In this document: positions 20,753 through 30,498 of the stretch, piece after piece
Layout of the letters: each line of letters begins with the position of its first letter
Position numbering within the stretch: position 1 is the first letter of the stretch
Assembly (NCBI RefSeq): GCF_910592395.1
Contig: NC_088322.1
Location: 7,747,431 to 7,811,430 of the forward strand
Length of the DNA stretch: 64,000 nucleotides
Source of the DNA: Lineus longissimus
Taxonomy: Eukaryota; Nemertea; Pilidiophora; Heteronemertea; Lineidae
Direction of reading: 5' to 3'
Program-made: the position numbers and the translations under genes
Notes under the pieces: model-generated
The model's database searches: none
What the model was told of the DNA's origin: nothing
Seen by the model: the letters and a program-made list of their open reading frames with translations, nothing else

Positions 20753-20965
20753 CAAGAGTAAAGACTAAATATGGCGGCATGAGATCGGCGCGATCTCGCG
20801 GGATCGGTCAGGGCGCCGCCTGGCGGCCGAGCTGTTAACTCAGTTCTCCCTTTAGAAAATTAAAGGGATACTCTTGTGTTTGAGCCCAAATGGAGTAACA
20901 TGCAAAAGTGTTCCATAGGTAAGTATGAACTAACAAAATGGCCATTTCTTGTAAGGAAATGGGCA
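20753..20965 (+). repeat. DIRS right inverted terminal repeat
   Basis: Begins CAAGAGTAAAGACTAAATAT (one mismatch against the left partner in this block) and ends TTGTAAGGAAATGGGCA. It is longer than the left copy by an outer extension (about 20941-20965), and that extension is present in complement in the internal region. Confidence 0.93.
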
Positions 20966-22473
20966 ATTAAGTTGAGTTGTAGAATCATTGTTTATCTTCA
21001 AGATAAATTTATCTCAATGAAATGTTTTCATCAAATTATTACTAAATAAGCATCTGGACATAAATGAAGATTTCGTGGGAGAAGTAAAAAATCATATATG
21101 CAGTGGTTTCTTTAGGCGTTCGCCTACCCCTCAAATTCGGGATTAAGAAATTTTTTAAAAGTAGAGAACCAAGATTTCCAGTTGTTGGAAGATTCCTTTT
21201 CATGACCTGGACATCTTGATGCGGTTCTTTCAAGGAACGCTTTCAGAAATGAGGAGGTTTGAACAGCCCTCTCAAAATCCTTAGGCGTGATCAAATTGCA
21301 GTTATAAATAGCAGTTCCAAGTTTCAGGAGCTTATCATTTGAGCTGGCATTTAGCCACAATTCATAACATTTGCTACATGTACTTCAGTCCTAGGTCTTG
21401 GAAATAAGAGAGTTGCTGAACTAAAGATATTTACTTCAATCATTTTGTACAAATAAGGAGTTCCAGTCAAGGTGTAGTAAATTAGGGCATTTCTGAACTA
21501 ATGATATTTAGTACATCTATCTTGTTCTAATAAAGAGTTGGTACTCATGAGACTTATCCTTGGAGATACTTAAAAAACCTGTACATATAATCAAATATAA
21601 AACCATATGAACCTGAAGTTTTCATCTCAGATTACCAATAGAGCTACAAGCTTTTGAAGGGTAACTCGTGTCAAATTTCACCATACAATGTTTTAGCGGT
21701 TTTTGACAAATGACTACGTCATTTTCTCATAAATCGGTAAGGTTTTCGAATCGAAATGCACATTTTCTAGAAATTGATGGTTAAATCCCGCCCGGATGGC
21801 TCGCTTCGATGCGGTTTTCGTTGATGACGTCACAACATGAACATTTTCGCGGTCGCGGTGTTTACATTCAGCGGTTTTATAACAAATCTAATCAAAAATG
21901 GAAAATTTGAGCTTTACATTTGTGATCAACATTTAAAAACGGACGTATTTCCCAAAAGTTGTAAATCACATCATAGTATCACTTTAAGACTTTGCCTAGA
22001 CTGTGATACTCTTCTTGGTCCAAATTCAAAATCTGTGGCTTTAAGTTCAATGCTGTAACAAAAAGACTCTATGACTTACAATGTTCATATCACATGGTGT
22101 CTGATTAAGCACCATGAATACCAGCGATTTAAATGACTGCTACATATACCTGTGATTATAATTCTTGCTCTGTGCAACTGATTATATCTTGTCTGCGATC
22201 ACTGAGTTTTTTGTCATGACATCCGCAAATGAGCGATGATCGCAGTTGGCAGTGATAATGAATTGCACAGCATACAAAATGCTGACACTGATCGTTGCGG
22301 GTCAGAATATGAATTCGGCTCTACTCCTTCCGAGTTAAAATCGGCAAATTTTGGATTTTGGCATCTTTTTTGTTTGTGAAGCATTTAATATCATAGTCGT
22401 AACATGGTGCTGGCCTGCTCATACTTTTTTTCTATCATGACGTTTTGCACATGTACATTTCTATCACAATGTT
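20966..22473. other. Non-coding, weak tandem pair
   Basis: A two-copy imperfect repeat of about 80 nt near 21411-21545 (TGCTGAACTAAAGATATTTA versus TTCTGAACTAATGATATTTA, both ending with AGGAGTT/AAGAGTT). Open frames at 21124-21360 (minus) and 21837-22058 (plus) show no recognised domain and no splice context. Confidence 0.4.
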
Positions 22474-22650
22474 GTGTAAACTCCTTTATTTTTGCGAGCT
22501 TAATATTTTCACGAGTGGGGTACAATTGGAAACCTTAGGGGTCCGACCCATTCGCAGAAGTAAATGGACGTAAAATCTGAAATGTATGTTTTCGCAGAGA
22601 TATAGGACCACAAAAAATAAAGGTGTTTACGATAATCGAAATGATACTGT
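22474..22650. mobile_element. MITE candidate with CCTTTATTTTT termini
   Basis: GTGTAAACTCCTTTATTTTT at 22474 is inverted as AAAAAATAAAGGTGTTTAC at 22611-22630, about 20 paired positions with mismatches. The right side continues into GATAATCGAAATGATACTGT without a visible left partner, so the left outer end has decayed. No coding capacity. Confidence 0.5.
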
Positions 22651-23507
22651 ATCATTTTTCACATTTACTGGTATATTATGTGTAGTGCACACGGGTGACG
22701 AATGAAAGAGTGACAAAAATCAGCGTAATTAGCTCAAAAACAGGAGTTGTTTCTTTGGCTTAAGGAGTAGTTGTTGTAAAGTAGGGACAGATCCAGGGGC
22801 CTGAAAGGGGGGGGGGGGCATGCACTGCATTTCTCATCCAAGTCCCCATGTTTTCCAAAATTTCATGGTCAATTTAAAAGATTTTTTGTGAATAAAGGGG
22901 GGGTCGTGCATCTGGTGTGCCCCCTTGGATCTGTACCTGTGGACAAACACTGGCCAAGCCAGTTCTGGTTTGATATTTATGGGTCTAAGACTTTTCCGAA
23001 TAGGTCTTATGTTTTCCTGATTATGATGTGGAATATAACACAGGATGAAGAGAGGGCCTACTCTTTTCATTAAAAAATAAATGTTAACATTGTAAATTCG
23101 TAATAGATAGTTATACCAAAGTCGACCTTATTGTAAACAATCTAAATATTTATTAATGCTCAGCGCCCCCTAATGGCATTTGTATATATCGCTATTTATG
23201 TTACGGGCAAAGTTATGGAGATTCGATATTTATACTCTCCTTAATTAGCGGCAAAAACCCATTACTTCAAAATGATAAAATAACGGGTTTTATAGGTTTG
23301 AAGTAAATAGGTTTTTGCAAAGATCCTCGACTATAAATCTTAATTCACTCTTAACTTATTGATCTTGTATATCGAAAAAATAGTTGTTTATGATGCCCCC
23401 TAGTGGCCGTTGAGTTCTTTGGTGGTTTAATTGGCTATCTGGTGGTGATATGTAAACCTATCATGTAATGGGTTTTACTTTAACAAAAGTTGCACAGTTG
23501 GGAGTAA
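22651..23507. other. Non-coding, no gene seen
   Basis: Contains a 12-G run at 22807-22818. Otherwise AT-rich spacer with no recognised feature. Confidence 0.5.
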
Positions 23508-23719
23508 CAATAGAGCCTCTCTATTAAGGACGACACCCTTTGGACTGGAAAGTGCTGTCCTTAAAGGAGAGGTCCTTAAAGGAGAGGTGTCCTGATTAGA
23601 GAGATCAAATTGAATGGAAACAACTTATTTGGGTTCAAAACTAGCGTCCTTAATAGAGAGTGTGTCCTTGATGAAGAGGGTGTCCTTACTATAGAGGTAT
23701 CCACCAAGGGGGTTAACTG
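23508..23719 (+). mobile_element. Pogo/Tigger-type MITE, copy D (diverged, internally expanded)
   Basis: Starts CAATAGAGCCTCTCTATTAA and ends near GGGGTTAACTG. The interior has duplicated GTCCTTAAAGGAGAGG and GTCCTTAATAGAGAG motifs, making it about 212 bp against 145-178 for copies B and C. Confidence 0.7.
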
Positions 23720-24234
23720 GTAAACAAAATTCCGTAATATCATCTGCCAATTTTTTTCTTTGTTTGTACATGTTTGCTAATCGTGAAAATAAAGTGCTGG
23801 AAAAATGTTTTTAATCCTTGGGCCCATCTAATACAGTGAAGTCAGCCAGAAGCCATCACAATTTCTAGATGGCAGCACCAGTTCTGTAATGGTATTGATT
23901 TTCAAGATTGGTGTCACCACCAAGAAAGTCCGAACAGCCGCTGACCAGATTCGATGTCTCGCTGCAACGTTTAAAATCTCCATGATATTAACATATTGTC
24001 TGATGTAACGCTATTATCTATCCACTCTCCAGACATGGTGTCTTTTGTATTAATGATTCCTGTACACTATCATGTAATGAGCACGCTTCTGTTTGGAGAT
24101 TGGCATCAATGTGTGCGATGTCATGTACACTGTACAGCATTTTCATGACTGATGTTGAAAATGATAAAACTTATTTAATAAAACGATGAGAAACTCAAAC
24201 ATTAGTGTTTTGTCTTCGTGTTTGTTAACTATAC

Positions 24235-24670
24235 TGCAAAGTCCAGTGGTAACTGGTGTGAAATTTTACTGGGATTCATTGTGAATCAATGAAAATCGTT
24301 GCAAAGTCCTGTGAGAACTGCTGTAAAGTTCAGTGGGAATCCATTGCAAAGTTCAGTGGGAACCATTGGAAAGTTCAGTGGGAACCATTGTGAATCAATG
24401 AAGACTATTGCAAAACCCAGTGGGGACTATTGAGAAAGTTCATTTTGAGACACTGTGAAGCAATTGAGAATTGTTGCAAGATCCAGTAGGAACTATTGCA
24501 ACTATAACTGAGATCCAGTGGTAAACATATGCCAGTAGTGGGATTCATTGTGAATGAATGACAACTGTTGCATGATCCAACTGTAGCTAATCTTGTGGGA
24601 ACCATGGTGAAAGAATAGGAATCATTGCAAGACCCAGTAGAAGCCATTGTGAAATCCAGTTTGAACCACT
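24235..24670 (+). repeat. Degenerate short-period repeat (CAGTGGGAACCATTG-type)
   Basis: Many imperfect copies of a word like TTGCAAAGTTCAGTGGGAAC recur every 20 to 60 nt from about 24235 to 24670, including AAAGTTCAGTGGGAACCATT twice almost in tandem at 24350-24385. Also ATTGTGAATCAATGAA at three places. No coding function; open frames here on the minus strand (for example 24405-24647) are repeat shadows. Confidence 0.65.
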
Positions 24671-24726
24671 TTCAAGTCCACTGGAAACCCAAGTGTGGGG
24701 ACCATATGAGTAACATTGCAAAATTA

Positions 24727-24849
24727 GTAATAGGATAATGCGATCTACGATTGTTGAAGAAAAAAGGGCCAACATCAATGGGAGAAAACACTTGTGTTGC
24801 CTTAATTCCAATACAAAACCGAATAATCTAGCATGCATTATCCTATTAC
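24727..24849. mobile_element. 123-bp MITE with GTAATAGGATAATGC termini
   Basis: The left end GTAATAGGATAATGC is exactly inverted at the right end (GCATTATCCTATTAC), and TA lies on both outer sides (24725-24726, 24850-24851). Not related in sequence to the CAGTAGAACC family. No coding capacity. Confidence 0.8.
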
Positions 24850-24851
24850 TA

Positions 24852-25240
24852 CAACCTGTACAGTCTGTAAGAAGTAACATAACTGGAATGCCATAACGGA
24901 ATGAGTGAAATTTAATAAATCTTTTTTATCTTAATAATGAGTGATCGAAACCAAAAGGTTAAATGTCCTACTTGTGATAAATACAGCCCACAGGAAGACT
25001 AAGACACATTTAGATAAACAGATGAGTAAGTCAGCTAAGTACAACCTCCTCTTCCACCACTAATCCCTTAAGGTGTAGATAAGAAGCTTGCCTTTGAGAC
25101 CGAGGAGCTTGATGGCATAAAGAAAGTGGAAGGAATTGAATCAGTAAAGGAGTTTGATAAGCCTGTGGTTACTATTAGAGTCAATATTGGCAGAGAAGCT
25201 CAACAGGTGTATGAATAAAGAGAGAAGTTAGAGGAGGTCC
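24852..25240. other. Non-coding, no gene seen
   Basis: Short spacer. A faint coding-like stretch near 25080-25215 has no recognisable domain. Confidence 0.4.
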
Positions 25241-25996
25241 TTTTTGGCTCACCGTAAGGGGAGTCTATACGATAGCGCTGTGTCCGTCGGCGGCGGCGTC
25301 GTCGTCGTCGTCCGTCGTATCCTGTTTCAGAAACAGTGGCACGTTTCTTAACCGCTAGGGCTATGAACTTGAAACTTTGTACACAGCACCCCCTAGGTCA
25401 GGTGACCTCTGACACTGAATTTCGGTCCGATCTGATTCTCAACTTGGCCACCAGGGGGCCAAATGTCGATATCTAAAAAGTGTGATATCTCGCTTATTAG
25501 TGACTTGTTTTCGATGAAACTTTTGTTGTAGGTACTCATAGCAAATATACATCTTATATCATACGGGTTTTAAATTTGACCTACTTTTCAAGGTCACAGA
25601 GGTCATATGGCGTAAATTGGCCGTTAGAGTGTAAACTATGGCACGTTTCTTAACCACTAAAGCTATGAACTTGAAATTTGGTACACATGACTCCCTACGT
25701 CAATGTCTCCCTACGTCATGTAAACTCGGACACCGAATTTCGATCTGATCTGGTACTAAATTTGGCCACCAGGAGGCCAAAACTAAAATAGGTAAAAACT
25801 GCAATATCTCGTTTATTAGTGACTTGTTTTTGATGATATTCTTATGGTACTTACTCCAAGCAACGATACATCACATGTCATACCGACTTAGGTTTGACCT
25901 ATGTACTATACATGTACAATGTTTCTTAACCTGGATGAATTCCGAAGCACCAAATATCTATACGGTGAGCACAATGGCCCCTGGCCGTTTCATTTA
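25241..25996 (+). mobile_element. Hairpin/(GTC)n repeat family, copy 2
   Basis: Starts TTTTTGGCTCACCGTAAGGG, has a short (GTC/GGC)n tract near 25286-25318, two internal units (about 25325 and 25620) with GGCACGTTTCTTAACC, GGTACACATG and TTGGCCACCAGGGGGCCAAA, and ends GGTGAGCACAATGGCCCCTG then GCCGTTTCATTTAA, matching the right end of the copy at 9771. It has two internal units instead of three. It lies just left of the pogo-like element. Confidence 0.78.
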
Positions 25997-26027
25997 ACTC
26001 AATGATCACCACCACAAAATAAGCATA

Positions 26028-28658
26028 CTGTAGTTTCATGAAAATAACACCACTTCATTAACAGCCGGTGTCGCCGCCCCTGACTCATAGGGTGGCGAAC
26101 AGAGCTGTTGAGAAGGGCGATCATTGGCTGAGATTCCAGAGAGGGTTGTCCAGGCCTCATATCCAATATTCTTCAGTTTGGAGTCCAATCCTTATTGTTT
26201 GGGTTGTTGAAACCGATTCGTAGGTCTCCTTTGAATGGGATAATGGGATCGGGCCTTCGGCCATTGTACTGAGTGTCCCAGAACATTTTCAACTAATCGT
26301 CATTGGTAGTGTAAAGGGTGTCCCAGTGCTAATGGCTGATAGTGTACAGGGTGTCCATGAAAAAAGTCTAACTGACATATTGGCTTCTGCTGGGTTTAGG
26401 GACTGACCTGCCCTTTCAAAGTGAGGCACTGCTCAGGGAGGTAATGGAGCATGTCTTCGGGTCTTATCATCCCTTACCAGCTTCGGGCTTTCAAAAATAC
26501 TTTGCAGTGCGAAATTGGTAAGAATGAGAAGTTGTCCGTCACATATCTGGAGACAAAACCGAACATCCCTCTGAATGTACAGTCTTGTCCGAAGTGATCA
26601 GTGAAGGAATAAAAAAGAACTATGCAAATCCCGATTCAATTTTTTTTCAAAGCTAAAGATACACATTAGATTGTCCAGCTTTCAGAATCGTACCGACAAT
26701 CATTCACAACACCCACAGTCAGTTCAAGTCCATCATAATGTCCTCCTCGACTACATTCACGAACTCTGGTCCATCCACGGCAGTCTCCTCTTCTTCCTCC
26801 AAGATAGCATGTGGTCCAGCTTCGATTGGCCTTGATCGAAACGATGCTTCAAATCAGTTGACGATAACGTCCTCATCAACACCATCCCAGGCATCTATGA
26901 TGATGTTGGTCACGTCTCTCATGCCGATGTGAGGGCAGTCTCCTCGTTCGTCCGTGTGGTCCTTCTTCCACGATTTCCATTGTCGCCGTACGTGACATTT
27001 GAAGGACTTCATGACTGCAACGTCTAACGGTTGTACGAGGGATGTGCAACCAGCAGGTACGTAATCCAGGCTGCCTCTCATGTCGCGGACTCTCGTCCGG
27101 AAGTTCTCTGTCCGTTGGACCTGATAATGATCGACGATTAACAGGAACTGGTCGGTCTCGTTGTCGGTGACGTAGGGTTAAAGGACTTTATCTAACCAGT
27201 GGTGCGCCGTTTCCTCCCTCATCCAACCAGTTTCCGATTGGGTAATCTTTACATCTGCTGGTGGGTTGTCTTGGTGGGCTGCAAACACCCGGACGAAACC
27301 TCTTCTGGGGAAGGTGATGTGCGCCGGCAACTTTGCTCCAGAGGCTGCGATGCAGAGGGTGACGGTGTATCCCAGCTTGGTATTGGACCTGGATGATCGG
27401 ACGTCTATGGCCTTCTCCCCCGTGGTGTTGGCCGTGTACATGGTTCTCATATCAAACAGGACAAAGGTTTGGTCCATGTTAAAGAAGAACCACATCTGTA
27501 TATAAGGATGATCAATGCTCCCAGTAACCGCATCTCGGAAGGTCTGGATCCTTGCAGCAGCATCAGCGGGGACGGTCGTTGTATTCTTGGTCACCTTCCG
27601 TAGGGACACGTGGCGTCTCTCCATCAAGCACTCCACCCAGCCTATGGATGCGTTGAAATCCCATAACTGAGGGCGACAATGCTGAATCCCTTCTCTGACA
27701 TCTTGGGCTAACTCATTCCACCAGCTTTGCCACACTACCAACGCCTTATCTTGAATGTCGAGAACGGAGACTGCGAGGCGACGCTCTCTCATCTGCTGCA
27801 GCCATTGATAAAGCTGGTCCTCAACCTGTGGCCATAACGGATCACGGGGCTCCATCACCGTCTTCTTCCGGCCATGCCCTTGTTCTTGCTACTGCTCGAG
27901 GTCCTAGAGATTCCACCTTCTAAACGTCTCCCAGGGGATGTTTTAGTGGGCGGCGAACTCTCTCATACTGCGCACCAGTGCCTCCTTCTGGTCTCTCAGG
28001 TAGGCAAGTTTTTCTGTCACGGTGTAGCGCCGGCGTAGTTTTCTCAGCAGCTCTACAGCATCCATTGTCGGACAGGTTGTCTGCAATGTGGGTACCCTCA
28101 GTGGGGCTTCATTTATAGGCCTAAGAGGCCCTAGAATTACTCAAGAAAACCACAGATCCTAGAAACTTCGATTCTGTTTTCTCCCACGTAGCCCTAGGGA
28201 GTCTAAATCAAAAAAAGAGGGTTGTAGAAAAACATAGGATGAGCTCCTCGTTTTTCTTCGGAATTTCGTGACTACTATCATTGCCTGAATCGCACTTTGC
28301 TTTACTAATGCAAGCATTCGTAGATTTTACTTCAGAGCTTCAATAAGGACTTGTTTTGTTTTGGGGGGTTTGGATCAATCTAAAGGTGCTTCAGTTTTAT
28401 GAGACAACCTGTATAAACGGTCGGCGAGTGGCCTTACCATTTACGTCATTCCACATGCGCACTCATCGACCAGTAGGCCCACAACACTTCGAATCAATAG
28501 GTCTGCGGTAATAAGTGGTTTTGCGTAACCGTGACAGCTCGGCTGAGCCATCACAAGGGCCAGCGAAGTCACTCATTGGTTACCTCTGGTGAATAGACTC
28601 GAGAGAAGAGGCCGGGCCTTGAATATCCCGAAGTGGTGTTATTTTCATGAAACTACAG
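26028..28658 (-). mobile_element. Pogo-like (Tc1/mariner superfamily) DNA transposon, 2.63 kb, inactive
   Basis: Both termini are a perfect 29-bp inverted repeat starting CTGTAGTTTCATGAAAATAA (26028-26056 and 28630-28658), flanked by TA at 26026-26027 and 28659-28660. It encloses one transposase reading frame on the minus strand (28065-26719) with five internal stops. The perfect ends alongside a stop-ridden gene are notable: ends normally decay at the same rate. Fragments resembling mariner ends (AAGGGTGTCCC, ACAGGGTGTCC) lie at about 26315-26370 inside it. Confidence 0.88.
26719..28065 (-). pseudogene. Pogo/jerky-type DDE transposase pseudogene, 448 codons with five in-frame stops
   Basis: One frame is preserved throughout. 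The N-terminus (28065 down) has a helix-turn-helix of pogo/Brinker type (RRRYTVTEKLAYLRDQKEAL then WETFRRWN). The DDE_1 catalytic part has FFFNMDQTFVLFD (first Asp at 27472-27474), LLIVDHYQVQ (second Asp, 27130-27132) and VPAGCTSLVQPLDVAVMKSF (third Asp, 27022-27024). The second and third Asp are 36 positions apart, fitting DD35-36D. Stops: one TAA and two TAG in the HTH linker, TAA at 27178-27180 just before the second Asp, and TGA at 26854-26856. An acidic tail follows (ILEEEETAVDGPEF). Longest open piece 27178-27858. No frameshift was found. Confidence 0.88.
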
Positions 28659-28660
28659 TA

Positions 28661-29258
28661 TATGTTTAATTTGGAATACTTCCTCAGTGAAGTTTGGTAG
28701 GTAGCCTTTATCGAAATGGATTTGCACTTTGAAATTCTTATACTGTCACCTACTTTGTACTTTGGATCACCAAATGTCTCTTTGAGGTCGTTTTATCAAT
28801 TTGTTTCTTTAACTCTTCTTTTTCGCCAACATCTTCTTCTACAGAGTTTGTAAAGTCTCTTGCTAGGTTATCTTCTTCTTCTTTCGTTCACCTTGGTGTA
28901 AATTGCGTTGAACTGCGGTTATGCGCCAGGAATCCTGGCCCAGTGCATCCGTCTTCGGCAAAACTATTTGACCCATAGCTGGGGGTGGGTTGGTGAGCAC
29001 CAGGGCGTATCCACATGCCAGTGGGCCTGCACACTTCACCTCTGGGGGCCCAGCCTCCTTCGAGATCCCTAGCAGATTCAGCCTGGAGCCGCAAGGTGTC
29101 CAGTTTCTATGGGCCACCACGAAGAGGTACTGCAAGAGTCTTGATAGAGGAGAGGCTATGTACTGACAGAAGGAGACTTACGCACTTCTGCTCCTCTTTT
29201 CGCCCAAAGGCTTGCCAGCGGCAGAAGCTGAAAGCGAGGAAGATTAAGCATCTATACA
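28661..29258. other. Spacer, unassigned open frames
   Basis: GC rises between about 28890 and 29330 relative to its neighbours. Overlapping open frames on both strands (28863-29135 minus, 29015-29329 plus) show no recognised motif. This may be the tail of the element whose coding remnants lie at 29259-30498. Confidence 0.3.
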
Positions 29259-30498
29259 CTAAGCTACTGCACAAGACGCGTCAGTCCACCCTGTGGAAAA
29301 ACCACATGGCCCACTTGCTAGGTTATTAAGCTGTTCGTTTAGTTCCATTATCTGCATATCCTTTTCCAATCTTACTGCAGTTAAATTATCACCAGCCTTT
29401 TTTAATCCTCTAAGTTCCCTAAATGCATATTCTGTGAAGCCTTCTGTGGCATCAATCAACATATCTATTGGTTTGGGTGATTTAATAACCTCATCTACTG
29501 TCTGTGTATCACTTGATATTAACTGAGGTTGTCTTACAGATGCTGGTCCTTCCATAGTCACTGTTGTTTCACCTGGGACATATTGTATTAAATCTGGTTC
29601 AATCATTCCTTTAATATTGTTAACATATTTTGTACCAAACTTATCTTTTAATGTACTTTCAGCAAAGAATTCACCATTCATTTTAGTAAACGGAGTAAAC
29701 CCCCAGTCTCTTCCTTATCAGCATTTTTGGTAACAATAAAATTATCGTTTTGTTTTTGTTTATTTGTAAAGTCTTTTGTCACCTTAAAGAAAAGTTCCTT
29801 ACCTCCCGTTCCAAGCACTTTGATTCTGGTATCATTCTGTCTGTCAGCTCCTACAGCGGTAGTAACAGGAGGATCCTTACTTTCTCAACAATATTCTTTA
29901 TTTTCTTCCTTCCATTAGTGGTGGTGCTACTATCTTCTTTTTATTGATATCGTTAATACCAGGTTCAGCATTACTTGGAGCTATCAAGATGTTATTATTG
30001 TAGTTATCTATCTTACCTACATCTAGAACCATGTCTGACCCTATGATGTACAGACCAGGTCCTATTACAAAATCTAGTCTTGTACATGTATTGGAAACTG
30101 CATCCTGGTACCTTCGAATTGAGGTCGGAATATCAGGGTGTTTATCTATCGAATCCCTTAGGAGATTGTAATTCTGTCCTGGGTATTCCAACTATCGGTG
30201 TTAGTGTCTCCCCGTGATCTCACAAGACAGTAAACATATGTCCTGAAAGAGTCATTCAATCTCTGTATTCCAGGATTACTTAAACCTTTAGATTTTTTAA
30301 TCATAAACATCTGATATGTTTGGGTAGGTTTCTGGTTTTGAGAAAAACTGCATGCTTGTGTTTATTAAGGTGATCTTTAATCCACCGTGAACACCACTTA
30401 AGCTTATCCATACCGGGTATCCCAGTCTTTATACTGAACATAGGAGGCGTTCTATTTTCATAAACCTGACGTAACAAGTAATTAATTTTAGCATCCAT
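29259..30498 (-). pseudogene. Eroded coding block of unknown family, at least four frameshifts
   Basis: Minus-strand coding-like remnants lie in consecutive, switching frames: 30498-30301 (starts MDAKINYLLRQVYENRTPPM), a segment to about 30190 (contains GLSNPGIQRLNDSFRTYVYC), 30191-29898 (SIRRYQDAVSNTCTRLDFVI, GPGLYIIGSDMVLDVGKIDN), about 29880-29700 (GGKELFFKVTKDFTNKQKQN) and 29681-29259 (MNGEFFAESTLKDKFGTKYV, later a Leu/Glu-rich heptad-like tail). Composition is AT-rich with asparagine- and lysine-rich text, unlike the DIRS or pogo genes. Order and strand agree along 1.24 kb, so these look like one decayed gene, or two adjacent genes. I do not recognise the family. An origin in a large DNA transposon or integrated virus-like element is a guess only. 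Confidence 0.5.

Larger units (their letters stand above)
14409..20965 (+). mobile_element. DIRS-type tyrosine-recombinase retrotransposon, near complete (6.56 kb)
   Basis: Boundaries come from three sequence parts that explain each other. The left inverted terminal repeat (14409-14597) is the reverse complement of the right one (20753-20965), with very few differences over the shared part. The right repeat is about 24 nt longer at its outer edge. An internal complementary region (20608-20705) contains, back to back, the complement of the left outer edge and of the right outer edge. No target duplication is seen. Between the repeats lie gag, RT/RNase H and tyrosine recombinase. This is the DIRS-1 architecture, in which replication goes through a circular DNA and a recombinase, not an integrase. 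Its GC content is higher than the flanks, consistent with a fairly recent arrival. One recombinase frameshift suggests this copy is not autonomous. Confidence 0.95.

Noticed and set aside
21837-22058. Short frame with ICDQHL, faintly like a THAP zinc finger
   Set aside because: The paired cysteines and the rest of the fold are missing.
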